A stretch of 24,461 bases of DNA from Actinomycetales bacterium (GTDB lineage: Bacteria; Actinomycetota; Actinomycetes; Actinomycetales; Cellulomonadaceae), in the NCBI GenBank assembly GCA_012514545.1, contig JAAZAC010000068.1, forward strand, positions 1-24,461, in the 5' to 3' direction. Both the position numbers and the translations under genes were made by a program. The notes below the pieces were generated by a model. The model had not been told where the DNA came from. It saw only the letters and a program-made list of their open reading frames with translations, and searched no databases. Shown here in pieces: positions 14,839 to 22,387 of this stretch (the stretch's first letter is position 1; each line of letters opens with the position of its first letter).

Positions 14839-14885
14839 CTGTGACGCGCCGGCGGCGCGCGACGGTGAGTCGCGCGCCGTCACAG
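14839..14885. terminator. Compound hairpin between convergent genes
   Basis: CTGTGACG (14839-14846) pairs with CGTCACAG (14878-14885), and GCGCGCGAC (14855-14863) pairs with GTCGCGCGC (14869-14877) around GGTGA. The left side has an 8-base bulge, CGCCGGCG, itself a palindrome. The right arm contains the stop codon of the minus-strand gene. Likely a two-way terminator. Confidence 0.7.
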
Positions 14886-15065
14886 CGACTGCGCGACCGT
14901 CACGAGGAACGCGAGCGAGCCCACGGCGAGCGCGCCGACGGCGGCCCGGAACCAGCGCCGCTCGTCCTCCGTGCGGCCCGCCTGGCCGTGCCGGAACGCG
15001 ACCACGAGCGCACCGGCCCCGCCGATGGTGAGCACGCCCCCGATGACGAGCGTCACGATCTCCAC
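14880..15065 (-). CDS. Small two-helix membrane protein
   Basis: The 61-residue product has two hydrophobic helices (about 3-23, VTLVIGGVLTIGGAGALVVAF, and 41-58) joined by a charged loop (RHGQAGRTEDERRW). It starts at a GTG at 15065 with only a weak ribosome site; a GTG three codons in is an alternative. Almost every third codon position is G or C, which supports a real gene. It ends inside the compound hairpin. No family was recognised. Confidence 0.6.
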   Translation of the reverse strand: MEIVTLVIGGVLTIGGAGALVVAFRHGQAGRTEDERRWFRAAVGALAVGSLAFLVTVAQSL

Positions 15066-15138
15066 AGGGGCAGTCTCGCCGATCGCGGCGGGGCCGCGCG
15101 CGCTCGCCCGCGTCCCGGCCGCCGCGGGCCCGGGCGGG

Positions 15139-15432
15139 TCAGCTGTCGGATCCCGTGCCCGACCCGGCGTCCCCGTCGCCGCCGGCGCGCGAGCGCACGG
15201 TGTCGGTGGCCTGGCGCACCGCGCCGGTGACCTTCTCCTTGATCTCCGGCGCCTTCTCCTTCACCAGGGCGCTGGCGCGCTGCTCGACGTCGGACACCGT
15301 GCTCTTGACCCGCGGGTCCTCCCACACCTTCTGGGCCTGCTCGCGGATCTTCTCGAACTGCTCGCGCCCGGCGCGCGTGCCGAGCACGTAGCCGATCGCA
15401 CCGCCGATGAGGAAAGCTGCCTTCGTCCGCAT
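15139..15432 (-). CDS. YtxH-like small protein
   Basis: The 97-residue protein opens with MRTKAAFLIGGAIGYVLGTRAGREQFEKI. This is a single N-terminal hydrophobic helix with the Gly-rich GYVLGTRAGRE signature common in YtxH-type actinobacterial proteins. A long charged amphipathic helix (about 25-80) and a Gly/Asp/Ser-rich tail follow. It is likely membrane-anchored with a helical cytoplasmic or surface part. The ATG at 15432 has AAGGGA about nine bases upstream. The same frame stays open much further upstream, but that extension lies antisense to peptide deformylase and is rejected. Function unknown; relatives are often linked to stress. Confidence 0.82.
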   Translation of the reverse strand: MRTKAAFLIGGAIGYVLGTRAGREQFEKIREQAQKVWEDPRVKSTVSDVEQRASALVKEKAPEIKEKVTGAVRQATDTVRSRAGGDGDAGSGTGSDS

Positions 15433-15508
15433 GGAGCACGTCCCTTCCGTCGTGGTCGGTCGCGTGGCCGGCGACCGCAAGTCCGTCTCTCTGCTCACGA
15501 GCCTAGGT

Positions 15509-15533
15509 CCGGCGCGCCCACTCTGCGCGCCGG
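15509..15533. repeat. 9-bp inverted repeat between divergent genes
   Basis: CCGGCGCGC (15509-15517) and GCGCGCCGG (15525-15533) flank a 7-base spacer. It lies between the divergent YtxH-like and deformylase genes, near a TAGGCT that could be a minus-strand -10. It could be an operator or an incidental GC palindrome. The rest of 15433-15630 shows nothing recognisable. Confidence 0.4.
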
Positions 15534-15630
15534 TCGCCCGCCCGATCGGCTCGGTCGGGCCCGGCGGCGACCGGCCCGCCGTCGGGCGCGGCGGTCCGGG
15601 CGGCGCGCCGCGCATGGAAGGATTGGCGGC

Positions 15631-16122
15631 ATGGCCATGCGTGAGATCCGCGTCGTCGGCGACCCCGTGCTGCGCACCCCCTGCGAGCCGATCCGCGAGA
15701 TCGACGACCGGGTGAAGGCGCTGGTCGAGGACCTGCTCGAGACCGTCGACGCCGAGGGCCGCGCCGGCCTCGCGGCCAACCAGATCGGCGTCGGGCTGCG
15801 CGCGTTCTCCTGGAACATCGACGACGAGATCGGCTACGTCCTCAACCCCCGCCTCGTCGAGGTCTCCACCGACGAGTACCAGGACGGCGACGAGGGCTGC
15901 CTGTCCGTGCCGGGCCTGTGGTTCCCCACGCGACGGGCGTGGTACGCGCGGGTCGTGGGGGAGGACCTCGACGGCCGCGAGGTCGTCGTCGAGGGCACCG
16001 AGCTCATGGCGCGTTGCCTGCAGCACGAGTGCGACCACCTCGACGGCATGCTCTTCCTGGACCGCCTCGAGCGCGCCGAGCGGAAGAAGGCGATGCGCGC
16101 CATCCGCGAGCAGCTCGGCTGA
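15631..16122 (+). CDS. def: Peptide deformylase
   Basis: The 163-residue protein removes the N-terminal formyl group from new proteins. The three family motifs are present: GLAANQIG with Gln51, EGCLS with metal ligand Cys90, and QHECDHLDG with His132, Glu133 and His136. The first of two possible ATGs (15631) was chosen because GGAAGGA lies 8 bases before it; the ATG at 15637 would be 14 bases away. It stands as a single gene, divergent from the YtxH-like gene. The length is normal for a bacterial deformylase. Confidence 0.96.
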   Translation: MAMREIRVVGDPVLRTPCEPIREIDDRVKALVEDLLETVDAEGRAGLAANQIGVGLRAFSWNIDDEIGYVLNPRLVEVSTDEYQDGDEGCLSVPGLWFPTRRAWYARVVGEDLDGREVVVEGTELMARCLQHECDHLDGMLFLDRLERAERKKAMRAIREQLG

Positions 16123-16275
16123 GGCGCCCCGCACCGTTCGCCCGCCCGACGGCGATCCTGCTGGCCCTGGCGGCCGACGTCGGGCATGCTGGTGCTGCAC
16201 GCCGCGACACAGCGTGTCGTCGCCGTCGATCGAGGACGTTGGGGAAGGCGCACCTCGACCGAGCGGAGGATCGAC

Positions 16276-16776
16276 ATGGCCGGTGCCATCACCCGCGGCG
16301 TCCTTTTCGTGCACTCAGCGCCCCGCGCGCTCTGCCCGCACGTGGAATGGGCGGCCGGCGGGGTCCTCGGTGCGCGCGTCGCGATGGACTGGACGGAGCA
16401 GCCGGCGGCGCCCGGCATGTTCCGCGCCGAGCTCTCCTGGCAGGGCGTGCAGGGCACGGGCGCGCGGCTGACGTCCGCGCTGCGCGGCTGGGCGCACCTG
16501 CGCTACGAGGTCACGGAGGAGCCGAGCCACGGCGCCGACGGCGCCCGCTGGAGCCACACGCCGGACCTCGGCATCTTCCACGCGGTCACGGACGTGCACG
16601 GCAACGTCCTCGTGCCCGAGGACCGCGTGCGCGCGGCGCTGGAGCACGTCGGCGACCCGGCGCGGCTGCGCCGCGAGCTCGAGCTCGCGCTCGGGCAGGC
16701 GTGGGACGACGAGCTGGAGCCGTTCCGGTTCGCGGGCGCGGGCGCGCCCGTGCGGTGGCTGCACCGCGTGGGGTGA
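16276..16776 (+). CDS. DUF3145 family protein
   Basis: The 166-residue soluble protein begins MAGAITRGVLFVHSAPRALCPHVEW, the characteristic opening of the actinobacterial DUF3145 family, and continues with a DLGIFHAVTDVHGN segment in the middle. GGAGGA lies 5 bases before the ATG. A frame extension from 16186 has no such site. Function is not known. The gene commonly lies beside fabF in actinobacteria, and here it converges on fabF with only 11 bases between the stops. A small palindrome, CGACAC-AGC-GTGTCG (16205-16219), lies upstream and may be regulatory. Confidence 0.88.
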   Translation: MAGAITRGVLFVHSAPRALCPHVEWAAGGVLGARVAMDWTEQPAAPGMFRAELSWQGVQGTGARLTSALRGWAHLRYEVTEEPSHGADGARWSHTPDLGIFHAVTDVHGNVLVPEDRVRAALEHVGDPARLRRELELALGQAWDDELEPFRFAGAGAPVRWLHRVG

Positions 16777-16787
16777 GCCGGGCGGCC

Positions 16788-18029
16788 TCAGGCCGTGCTC
16801 AGCACCAGGGCGACGTTGTGCCCGCCGAACCCGAACGAGTTGTTGATCGCCGCGAGCTGCCCGTCGCGCAGCGGCCGCGGGGTGTCGCGCACGAGGTCCA
16901 GCGCGAGCTCCGGGTCCGGCCGGCTGACGTTGATCGTCGGCGGCGCCGTGCGCTCGTGCAGCGCGAGCACCGTGAAGATCGTCTCCACCGCCCCGGCGCC
17001 GCCCAGCAGGTGGCCGGTCATCGACTTCGTCGCCGACAGCGCCACGCCGTCCGCCGCGTCGCCGAGCACCGCGCGCACGCTGCGCGCCTCGATGAGGTCG
17101 CCCACCACCGTGGAGGTGGCGTGCGCGTTGACGTGCGCGACGTCGTCGGGCGCCACGCCGGCGTCGGCGAGCGCCGCGCGCATCGCGGCGACCTGACCGC
17201 GCCCCTCCGGCTCGGGGGAGGTGATGTGGTAACCGTCCGCGGACAGGCCCACGCCCGCGAGCCGCGCGTACACGCGGGCCCCGCGGGCCCGGGCGTGCTC
17301 CGCGCTCTCCAGCACGACGATGCCCGCGCCCTCGCCGAGCACGAACCCGTCGCGCTCGACGTCGTACGGCCGGGACGCGCCCGCCGGGTCGTCGTTGCGC
17401 GTGGACAGCGTGCGCGAGGCCGCGAACGCGGCGAGCGGCATCGGGTGGATCGCCGCCTCCGTGCCCCCCGCGACGACGACGTCGGCGCGGCCCGTGCGGA
17501 TCATGTCGGCCGCGTAGCCGATCGCCTCGGCGCCCGATGCGCACGCCGACACGAGGGCGTGCGCCCCCGCCTGCGCGCCCAGCTCGAGCTCGACGTAGGC
17601 GGCGGGGGAGTTCGGCATGAGCATGGGCACCGTCATCGGCAGGACGCGCCGCGCGCCCTTCTCCCGCAGGGTGTCCCACGCGTCGAGGGTGGTCCAGATG
17701 CCGCCGATGCCCGAGGAGACCACCGCGCCGAGGCGCACCGGGTCCACCTCGGGGGCTCCGGCGTCGGCCCACGCCTCCCGCAGCGCGACGATCGCGTACT
17801 GGGCCGACGGGTCCATGCGCTTGAGCTCGGGGCGGCTGAGCACCTCGGCGGGGTCCACGCGCACGCGCGCGGCGAAGGTCACCGGGATGTCGTAGGTCTC
17901 GGCCCAGTCGTTGTCCAGCGTGCGCGCGCCGGACTCGCCGGCCAGCGCGGCGGCCCAGGTGCTGCGCACGTCGCCGCCGAGCGGCGTGGTCGCGCCGAGT
18001 CCGGTGATGACGACCTCGGGTGCGGTCAC
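16788..18029 (-). CDS. fabF: Beta-ketoacyl-ACP synthase II
   Basis: The 413-residue condensing enzyme elongates acyl-ACP with malonyl-ACP. The catalytic triad is Cys163 (SACASG), His303 (VNAHATST) and His340 (KSMTGH), the same numbering as E. coli FabF. A Gly-rich C-terminal NNSFGFGGHN motif is present. The GTG start has AGGAGG about 7 bases upstream. It is the last gene of fabD-fabH-acpP-fabF. The 124-base gap from acpP holds strong hairpins, unlike the tight fabD-fabH joint. Confidence 0.96.
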   Translation of the reverse strand: MTAPEVVITGLGATTPLGGDVRSTWAAALAGESGARTLDNDWAETYDIPVTFAARVRVDPAEVLSRPELKRMDPSAQYAIVALREAWADAGAPEVDPVRLGAVVSSGIGGIWTTLDAWDTLREKGARRVLPMTVPMLMPNSPAAYVELELGAQAGAHALVSACASGAEAIGYAADMIRTGRADVVVAGGTEAAIHPMPLAAFAASRTLSTRNDDPAGASRPYDVERDGFVLGEGAGIVVLESAEHARARGARVYARLAGVGLSADGYHITSPEPEGRGQVAAMRAALADAGVAPDDVAHVNAHATSTVVGDLIEARSVRAVLGDAADGVALSATKSMTGHLLGGAGAVETIFTVLALHERTAPPTINVSRPDPELALDLVRDTPRPLRDGQLAAINNSFGFGGHNVALVLSTA

Positions 18030-18072
18030 GGGATCCTCCTGCGGGTGGCCCGACGGCGGGCGCCGGGTCGGT

Positions 18073-18129
18073 CCGCCGCGGGGCCGCGGCGGGTGGGGTC
18101 GACCGGGCCCCCGGCGGGACGACCGCCGG
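18073..18129 (-). repeat. Hairpins in the acpP-fabF gap
   Basis: CCGCCGCGG / CCGCGGCGG form a near-perfect 20-base palindrome (18073-18092). CCGGCGG (18111-18117) pairs with CCGCCGG (18123-18129) around GACGA. They lie in the transcript between acpP and fabF and could act as a partial terminator or an mRNA-processing or stability element. Confidence 0.55.
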
Positions 18130-18153
18130 AGGCCCGGGACGCTGCGGGGGGCG

Positions 18154-18402
18154 TCAGGACTGCGCGCCCACGATGTACGCGACCGCGTCGCCGACGGTCG
18201 TGAGGTTCTTCACCTCGTCGTCGGGGATACGGACGGAGAACTTCTCCTCGGCCAGGGTGACGATCGTCATCATCGACAGCGAGTCGATGTCGAGGTCGTC
18301 GGTGAAGGACTTCTCCGGCGAGACGGAGTCGGTCGGCAGCCCGGTCTCCTCGCTGACGATCTCGGCCAGGCCGGCCAGGATCTCCTGCTCGCTGTACGCC
18401 AT
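18154..18402 (-). CDS. acpP: Acyl carrier protein
   Basis: The 82-residue acidic helical protein carries the phosphopantetheine attachment site, Ser41 in DIDSLSM. It carries growing fatty acids between the FabD, FabH and FabF enzymes encoded around it. GAGGAG lies about 7 bases before the ATG. The 63-base gap to fabH holds a 14-base palindrome (GGGTCCGCGGACCC, 18424-18437). The length is typical. Confidence 0.97.
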   Translation of the reverse strand: MAYSEQEILAGLAEIVSEETGLPTDSVSPEKSFTDDLDIDSLSMMTIVTLAEEKFSVRIPDDEVKNLTTVGDAVAYIVGAQS

Positions 18403-18465
18403 CGGTTCTCTCCTCGGGGTGGTGGGTCCGCGGACCCGGGGGTTGCGGGCTCGGGGCCCGGCGGT

Positions 18466-19467
18466 TCAGGGAAGCACGACGACCTGGGCGGCGTACACCA
18501 GCCCGGCGCCGAACCCGATCTGGAGGGCCAGCGCGCCGCTGCCCACCTGACCCTCGCGCCGCAGGCGCTCGGCCGCGAGCGGGATGGACGCCGCCGACGT
18601 GTTGCCGGTGTCGGCGATGTCGCGGCCGACGACGACGGTCTCCGGCAGGCGCAGCTGCTTGACCATCTGGTCGATGATCCGCATGTTCGCCTGGTGCGGG
18701 ATGAAGGCGTCGATGTCCTCGGGCGTCACGCCGGCGGCGGCCATGGCCTTCTCGGCGACCGGCGCCATCTGCCACACGGCCCACTTGAAGACGCTCGCGC
18801 CCTCCTGGCGCAGGGTCGGCCACGCGGTGCCCTGCTCGAACGCCTCCTTCCAGGAGGCGGTCTGGCGGATGAGGTGGCCCTGGCCGGCGGAGCCCCACAC
18901 GGTCGGGCCGATGCCGGGCGTGTCCGACGCCCCGACGACGGCGGCCCCCGCGCCGTCCCCGAGCAGGAACGAGATCGAGCGGTCCGTGGGGTCCACGAAG
19001 TCGCTCATCTTCTCGGCGCCGATGACGAGCACGTGCTGGGCGGCGCCCGCGCGGACGAGCGCGTCGGCCTGCCCGATGGCGTACGTGTAGCCGGCGCAGG
19101 CGGCCGACACGTCGTACGCGGCGGCCGGGAGGGCGCCGAGGCGGTCGGCGAGGAGCGCGGCCGCGGACGGCGTCTGGTGGAAGTACGTGGTGGTCGCGAG
19201 GATCACCGCGTCGACGTCGGACGGGGCGAGGCCGGCGTCGGCGATCGCCGCCCGGGCGGCCGCCTCGGCGAGGTCGACGACGTCGGTGTCCGGGCCCGAG
19301 CGGCGGCGGGTGACGATCCCGGTGCGCTGGCGGATCCACTCGTCGGAGGAGTCGATCGGGCCGGCGATCTCGTCGTTCGTGACGACCCGCTCGCCGCGGA
19401 CGCCACCGAGGCCGAGGATCCGCGTGGCGGCCGGGCCGGTGCTCTGGGTCAGGGTCGGGCGGGTCAC
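18466..19467 (-). CDS. fabH: Beta-ketoacyl-ACP synthase III
   Basis: The 333-residue enzyme starts fatty-acid synthesis by condensing an acyl-CoA primer with malonyl-ACP. The triad is Cys124 (SAACAGY), His258 (IPHQANMR) and Asn289 (GNTSAAS). The GTG at 19467 overlaps the fabD stop by four bases (GTGA) and has GAGGAGG about 7 bases upstream. The longer open frame to 19656 lies antiparallel in fabD sequence and is not used. The primer (acetyl or branched acyl-CoA) cannot be told from sequence. Confidence 0.96.
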   Translation of the reverse strand: MTRPTLTQSTGPAATRILGLGGVRGERVVTNDEIAGPIDSSDEWIRQRTGIVTRRRSGPDTDVVDLAEAAARAAIADAGLAPSDVDAVILATTTYFHQTPSAAALLADRLGALPAAAYDVSAACAGYTYAIGQADALVRAGAAQHVLVIGAEKMSDFVDPTDRSISFLLGDGAGAAVVGASDTPGIGPTVWGSAGQGHLIRQTASWKEAFEQGTAWPTLRQEGASVFKWAVWQMAPVAEKAMAAAGVTPEDIDAFIPHQANMRIIDQMVKQLRLPETVVVGRDIADTGNTSAASIPLAAERLRREGQVGSGALALQIGFGAGLVYAAQVVVLP

Positions 19468-20435
19468 GCCGTGGCCTCCTCGGTGCGGGTGGAGTGGCGC
19501 CGGGCGAGGTCGCGGGCGGCGTCGAGGTCGGCGGGGCTGGACAGCGCGACGGTCTCCACGCCGGGCAGCGCGCGCCGGGCGAGGCCGACCAGCACGCCGG
19601 CCGGCGCGAGCTCGACGAGGCCGGTGACCCCGAGGCGCTGCAGCGTGGCCTGGCACAGGTCCCAGCGCACGGGGGCGACCACCTGCTCGGCGATCCGCCG
19701 CAGCACGTCCCGGCCGCGCCCGAACGGCGCGCCGTCGTGCGCGGGGTAGGGCTCGCCGTCGGCGTCGGAGAGGAGCGGGAGCGCGGGGTCCTGCGCGGAC
19801 CAGGCCTCGGCGCGCGGCGCGAACTCCTCGAGCGCGGGCCGCATGTAGGGCGTGTGGAACGCGCCCGCGACCTGCAGGGGGATGACGCGCGCGCGGGCCG
19901 GCGGCTCCGCGGCGAGCCGCGTGAGCGCGTCGAGCGCGCCGGCCGCGACCACCTGGCCGCTGCCGTTGACGTTCGCGGGGTGGAGGCCGGCGGCCTCGAT
20001 CGCGGCGAGGACGGCCTCCGGGTCGCCGCCGACGACGGCGCTCATGCCGGTGGGCTCGAGCGCGGCGGCCGCGGCCATGCTGCGGGCGCGGTGCGAGACC
20101 AGCCCGACGGCGCCGCCGTCCGTGAGCACTCCGGCCACCGCGGCCGCGGCGATCTCGCCCACCGAGTGGCCCGCGGTCACGTCGACGACCTCGGTCGCCT
20201 CCCGCCCGTCGAGCAGGGCGCGGAGCGCCACGAGCGAGGCGGCCACGATGAGGGGCTGCGCGACGGCCGTGTCCCGGATGGTGTCGGCGTCGGACTCGGT
20301 GCCGTGGCGGACGAGGTCCGTGCCGGACGCCGCCGAGAGCTCATCCAGCCGCTCCGCCACGCCGGGCAGCTCCAGCCACGGACGCAGGAAGCCCGGGGAC
20401 TGCGATCCCTGCCCGGGGCACACGACGGCTAGCAC
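19464..20435 (-). CDS. fabD: Malonyl-CoA:ACP transacylase
   Basis: The 323-residue enzyme moves malonyl from CoA to ACP. Active-site Ser91 lies in GHSVGE, His194 in AGAFHTPYM, Arg116 in SHRARSM, and Gln60 in AQPLI helps the oxyanion hole. The N-terminus VCPGQGSQ is typical. The GTG start at 20435 has only a weak GGACGG upstream. First gene of the fab operon. An inverted repeat, CCTTGT-N9-ACAAGG, lies about 76 bases before the start and probably binds the regulator encoded upstream. Confidence 0.96.
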   Translation of the reverse strand: MLAVVCPGQGSQSPGFLRPWLELPGVAERLDELSAASGTDLVRHGTESDADTIRDTAVAQPLIVAASLVALRALLDGREATEVVDVTAGHSVGEIAAAAVAGVLTDGGAVGLVSHRARSMAAAAALEPTGMSAVVGGDPEAVLAAIEAAGLHPANVNGSGQVVAAGALDALTRLAAEPPARARVIPLQVAGAFHTPYMRPALEEFAPRAEAWSAQDPALPLLSDADGEPYPAHDGAPFGRGRDVLRRIAEQVVAPVRWDLCQATLQRLGVTGLVELAPAGVLVGLARRALPGVETVALSSPADLDAARDLARRHSTRTEEATA

Positions 20436-20500
20436 CCGTCCACTGTGCCGAACCCCCCGGGGGCGACCGGCCTCCGACGCCCACCAACCTCCGGCAGTCT

Positions 20501-20521
20501 CCTTGTCGGCAACCTACAAGG
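20501..20521. promoter_or_regulatory. Candidate FasR operator upstream of fabD
   Basis: CCTTGT (20501-20506) and ACAAGG (20516-20521) are perfect 6-base arms around 9 bases. The site lies in the 140-base gap between the regulator stop and fabD, and overlaps a possible minus-strand -10 (TAGGTT). The same TTGT-N9-ACAA form is found in front of the regulator gene. The role is inferred from position and the shared pattern. Confidence 0.65.
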
Positions 20522-20575
20522 GGCGGGTGAATGGCGCGGGCGCGCCGCGCGGGTGGGGCGGACCGGTGCCGGGCC

Positions 20576-21739
20576 TCAGCGCCCGGCCTCGAGGCGGCCC
20601 AGCGCCAGCGCGGTCTGCAGGACGTACCCCTCGCGTGGGTCGAGCGGGTCCCAGCCCGTGACCTCCGCGACCTTGCGGAGCCGGTACCGCACGGTGTTGG
20701 GGTGCACGTACAGCACGCGCGCGGCGGCCTCGAGGGACCGGCCGTGCTCGGCGTGCGCCGCGAGGGTCTCCAGGAGCGAGCCGCCCGCCGCCCGGAGGGG
20801 CTCGTAGACCTGCTCGACGAGGGTCCGGCGCGCGAGGGGGTCGCCGACGAGCACCCGCTCGGGGAGGAGGTCGTCCGCGGCCACGGGGCGCGGCGCCGTC
20901 GGCCACGCGCGCGCGGCGGCGTGCCCCGCCAGCGCCGCGGCCGCCGAGCCGCCGGCCTGCTCGAGCGCGTCGACGGTGGGGCCGATGACCACGGGCCCCG
21001 GCCCGAACCGGGGGACGAGCGACGCCGCCCCCGCGCGCAGGTCGCCGTCGCCGCCGAGCACGAGGACGACGCGGTCGCCGTGGATGCCGACGAGCGCGTC
21101 GTCCGCGGCGCGGCGGGTGGCCCGGCGCAGCTCGGCGGCGCGCACGTCGTCGAACGGCTGCGCGGCCGTGCCCACCATGACGAGGACCTTGCCGTGCCCG
21201 CCCCAGCCGAGCGCCGCCGCGCGGGAGCGCAGGGCGTCGTCGGCGTCGCCCCGCACGACGGCGTCGACCACGAGGGCCTCGAGGCGCGCGTCCCAGGCGC
21301 CGCGGGCCTCGGCGGCGCGGGCGTAGACCTCGGCGGCGGAGAACGCGACCTCGCGGGAGTAGCGCAGCACCGCCTCGCGCAGGTCGCGCTCCGCGCCGGG
21401 GGCGGCGAGGCGGTCGCTGTGGTCCTCGACGACCTCGACGAGCACCCGGACGAGCTGGAGCGTCTGCTGCAGCGAGATCGAGCGGGTCAGCTCCGGGGGC
21501 GCGGCCGCGAAGATCTCGTGGGCGCCGTGCGGCGGGCTGCTGGGGTCGGCGAACCACGTGACGAAGCTCGAGATGCCGGCCTGCACCACGAGCCCGACCC
21601 AGGACCGGTCCTCCGCCGGCAGCGCGCGGTACCACGGCAGCGCCTCGTCGAGCTTGCGCATCGCGGCGGCGGCGAGGAGGCCGCTCCCGTCGTGGAGGCG
21701 GCGCAGCGTGTGCGCCTGGTCGCGCGTCGGGGCGGGCAT
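20576..21739 (-). CDS. fasR: PucR-type regulator of fatty-acid synthesis (FasR-like)
   Basis: The 387-residue protein ends in a PucR C-terminal helix-turn-helix (EHGRSLEAAARVLYVHPN, then VRYRLRKVAEVTGWD, about residues 330-375). The central part is a GGDEF-like PucR region (VLVMVG, GDRVVLVLGGDGD). Its place directly upstream of fabD-fabH-acpP-fabF matches FasR, known in Streptomyces as the activator of this operon. I chose the ATG at 21739: TATCCT (21752-21747) ends 7 bases before it, suggesting a leaderless mRNA, and no ribosome site is present. The much longer open frame to 22483 is antisense to another gene. A TTGT-N9-ACAA site lies about 50 bases upstream, consistent with self-control. 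Confidence 0.88.
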   Translation of the reverse strand: MPAPTRDQAHTLRRLHDGSGLLAAAAMRKLDEALPWYRALPAEDRSWVGLVVQAGISSFVTWFADPSSPPHGAHEIFAAAPPELTRSISLQQTLQLVRVLVEVVEDHSDRLAAPGAERDLREAVLRYSREVAFSAAEVYARAAEARGAWDARLEALVVDAVVRGDADDALRSRAAALGWGGHGKVLVMVGTAAQPFDDVRAAELRRATRRAADDALVGIHGDRVVLVLGGDGDLRAGAASLVPRFGPGPVVIGPTVDALEQAGGSAAAALAGHAAARAWPTAPRPVAADDLLPERVLVGDPLARRTLVEQVYEPLRAAGGSLLETLAAHAEHGRSLEAAARVLYVHPNTVRYRLRKVAEVTGWDPLDPREGYVLQTALALGRLEAGR

Positions 21740-21746
21740 GGCGACG

Positions 21747-21752
21747 AGGATA
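21747..21752 (-). promoter_or_regulatory. -10 element for a leaderless fasR transcript
   Basis: TATCCT on the minus strand ends 7 bases before the ATG at 21739, so the transcript would begin at or next to the start codon. No good -35 was found, which would fit a need for an activator. Confidence 0.45.
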
Positions 21753-21781
21753 CGGGTCGAGGCGCCCGCGTGGACACACCG

Positions 21782-21802
21782 CGTTGTAGAGAGTCCACAA
21801 GG
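21782..21802. promoter_or_regulatory. Candidate FasR operator upstream of the regulator gene
   Basis: CGTTGT (21782-21787) and ACAAGG (21797-21802) are separated by 9 bases and share TTGT-N9-ACAAGG with the site before fabD. It lies between the divergent fasR-like gene and the plus-strand gene at 21887, so it could affect both. Confidence 0.6.
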
Positions 21803-21874
21803 CCGCGCACGTCGCGGCGCGGCGCCCGCGTCCGCGGCGCGGCGGCCGAGCCGGTGCGGAAGGTCACGGGAGGC

Positions 21875-21880
21875 TATCGT
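21875..21880 (+). promoter_or_regulatory. -10 element for a leaderless transcript at 21887
   Basis: TATCGT ends 6 bases before the ATG at 21887. The GGGAGG at 21868-21873 is too far (13 bases) to be an ordinary ribosome site, so a leaderless start is more likely. Confidence 0.4.
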
Positions 21881-21886
21881 CGCCGT

Positions 21887-22387
21887 ATGGATTTCCTCCC
21901 GCGCTTGCGTCGACTGGTGCGCCGACCGGCGTCGGGCTACAAGGTCGGGCTCCGGCGGCCGACGTCGCTCGGCCGGCGCGACAGCGTCCGGGAGGACGCG
22001 GTGCGCGTGAAGCTCTCCGAGGACCCCAACGACGCCAAGGCGTTCGGGGCGCTCGCGGAGATGGTGCGCCGCCGCGCCGCGGAGGGCCCGCCCGACGACC
22101 CGCTGGCGGCGCCCCACGACGAGCACGAGAAGCAGCGGGCGGCCGACCTCGCGGTGTGGGCTCTCGCCGAGGAGCTGGCGGGGCACCCGCGGGCCTGGTA
22201 CCCGCTCGTCGAGCTCGCGCGGCTCTCGATCCGCGACGACCACGAGGGCGCGCTGCGCCGCCTCGCCACCGCCGCGGAGCGGGACCCGAGCGGGCACGCC
22301 CTCATCGAGGGCCTCGCCATGCTGCGCGAGGCCGGGCTCCCCGTCGAGGCGCTCAACCTGGGCGTGGGGCACTGGCGCGTGAAGTAG
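21887..22387 (+). CDS. Helical-repeat-like hypothetical protein, probably truncated by a TAG
   Basis: The 166-residue product begins MDFLPRLRRLVRRPASGYKVG. From about residue 40 it is made of amphipathic helices (DPNDAKAFGALAEMVRR, KQRAADLAVWALAEELAG, LVELARLSIRDDHEGALRRLATAAERDP), much like tetratricopeptide repeats. No signal peptide or catalytic motif was seen. It ends with HWRVK and a TAG at 22385-22387, but the same frame continues beyond the stop for 59 coding-like codons. The natural protein is therefore probably about 226 residues. It diverges from the FasR-like regulator. Function unknown. Confidence 0.75.
   Translation: MDFLPRLRRLVRRPASGYKVGLRRPTSLGRRDSVREDAVRVKLSEDPNDAKAFGALAEMVRRRAAEGPPDDPLAAPHDEHEKQRAADLAVWALAEELAGHPRAWYPLVELARLSIRDDHEGALRRLATAAERDPSGHALIEGLAMLREAGLPVEALNLGVGHWRVK

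Noticed and set aside
15139..16314. Longer form of the YtxH-like protein
   Set aside because: The extension is antisense to peptide deformylase; the ATG at 15432 has a ribosome site and gives the usual family start.
20531..22387. 618-codon plus-strand frame running through the fasR region
   Set aside because: Only the part from 21887 has gene-like protein sequence; the earlier part is antisense to the PucR-type regulator.
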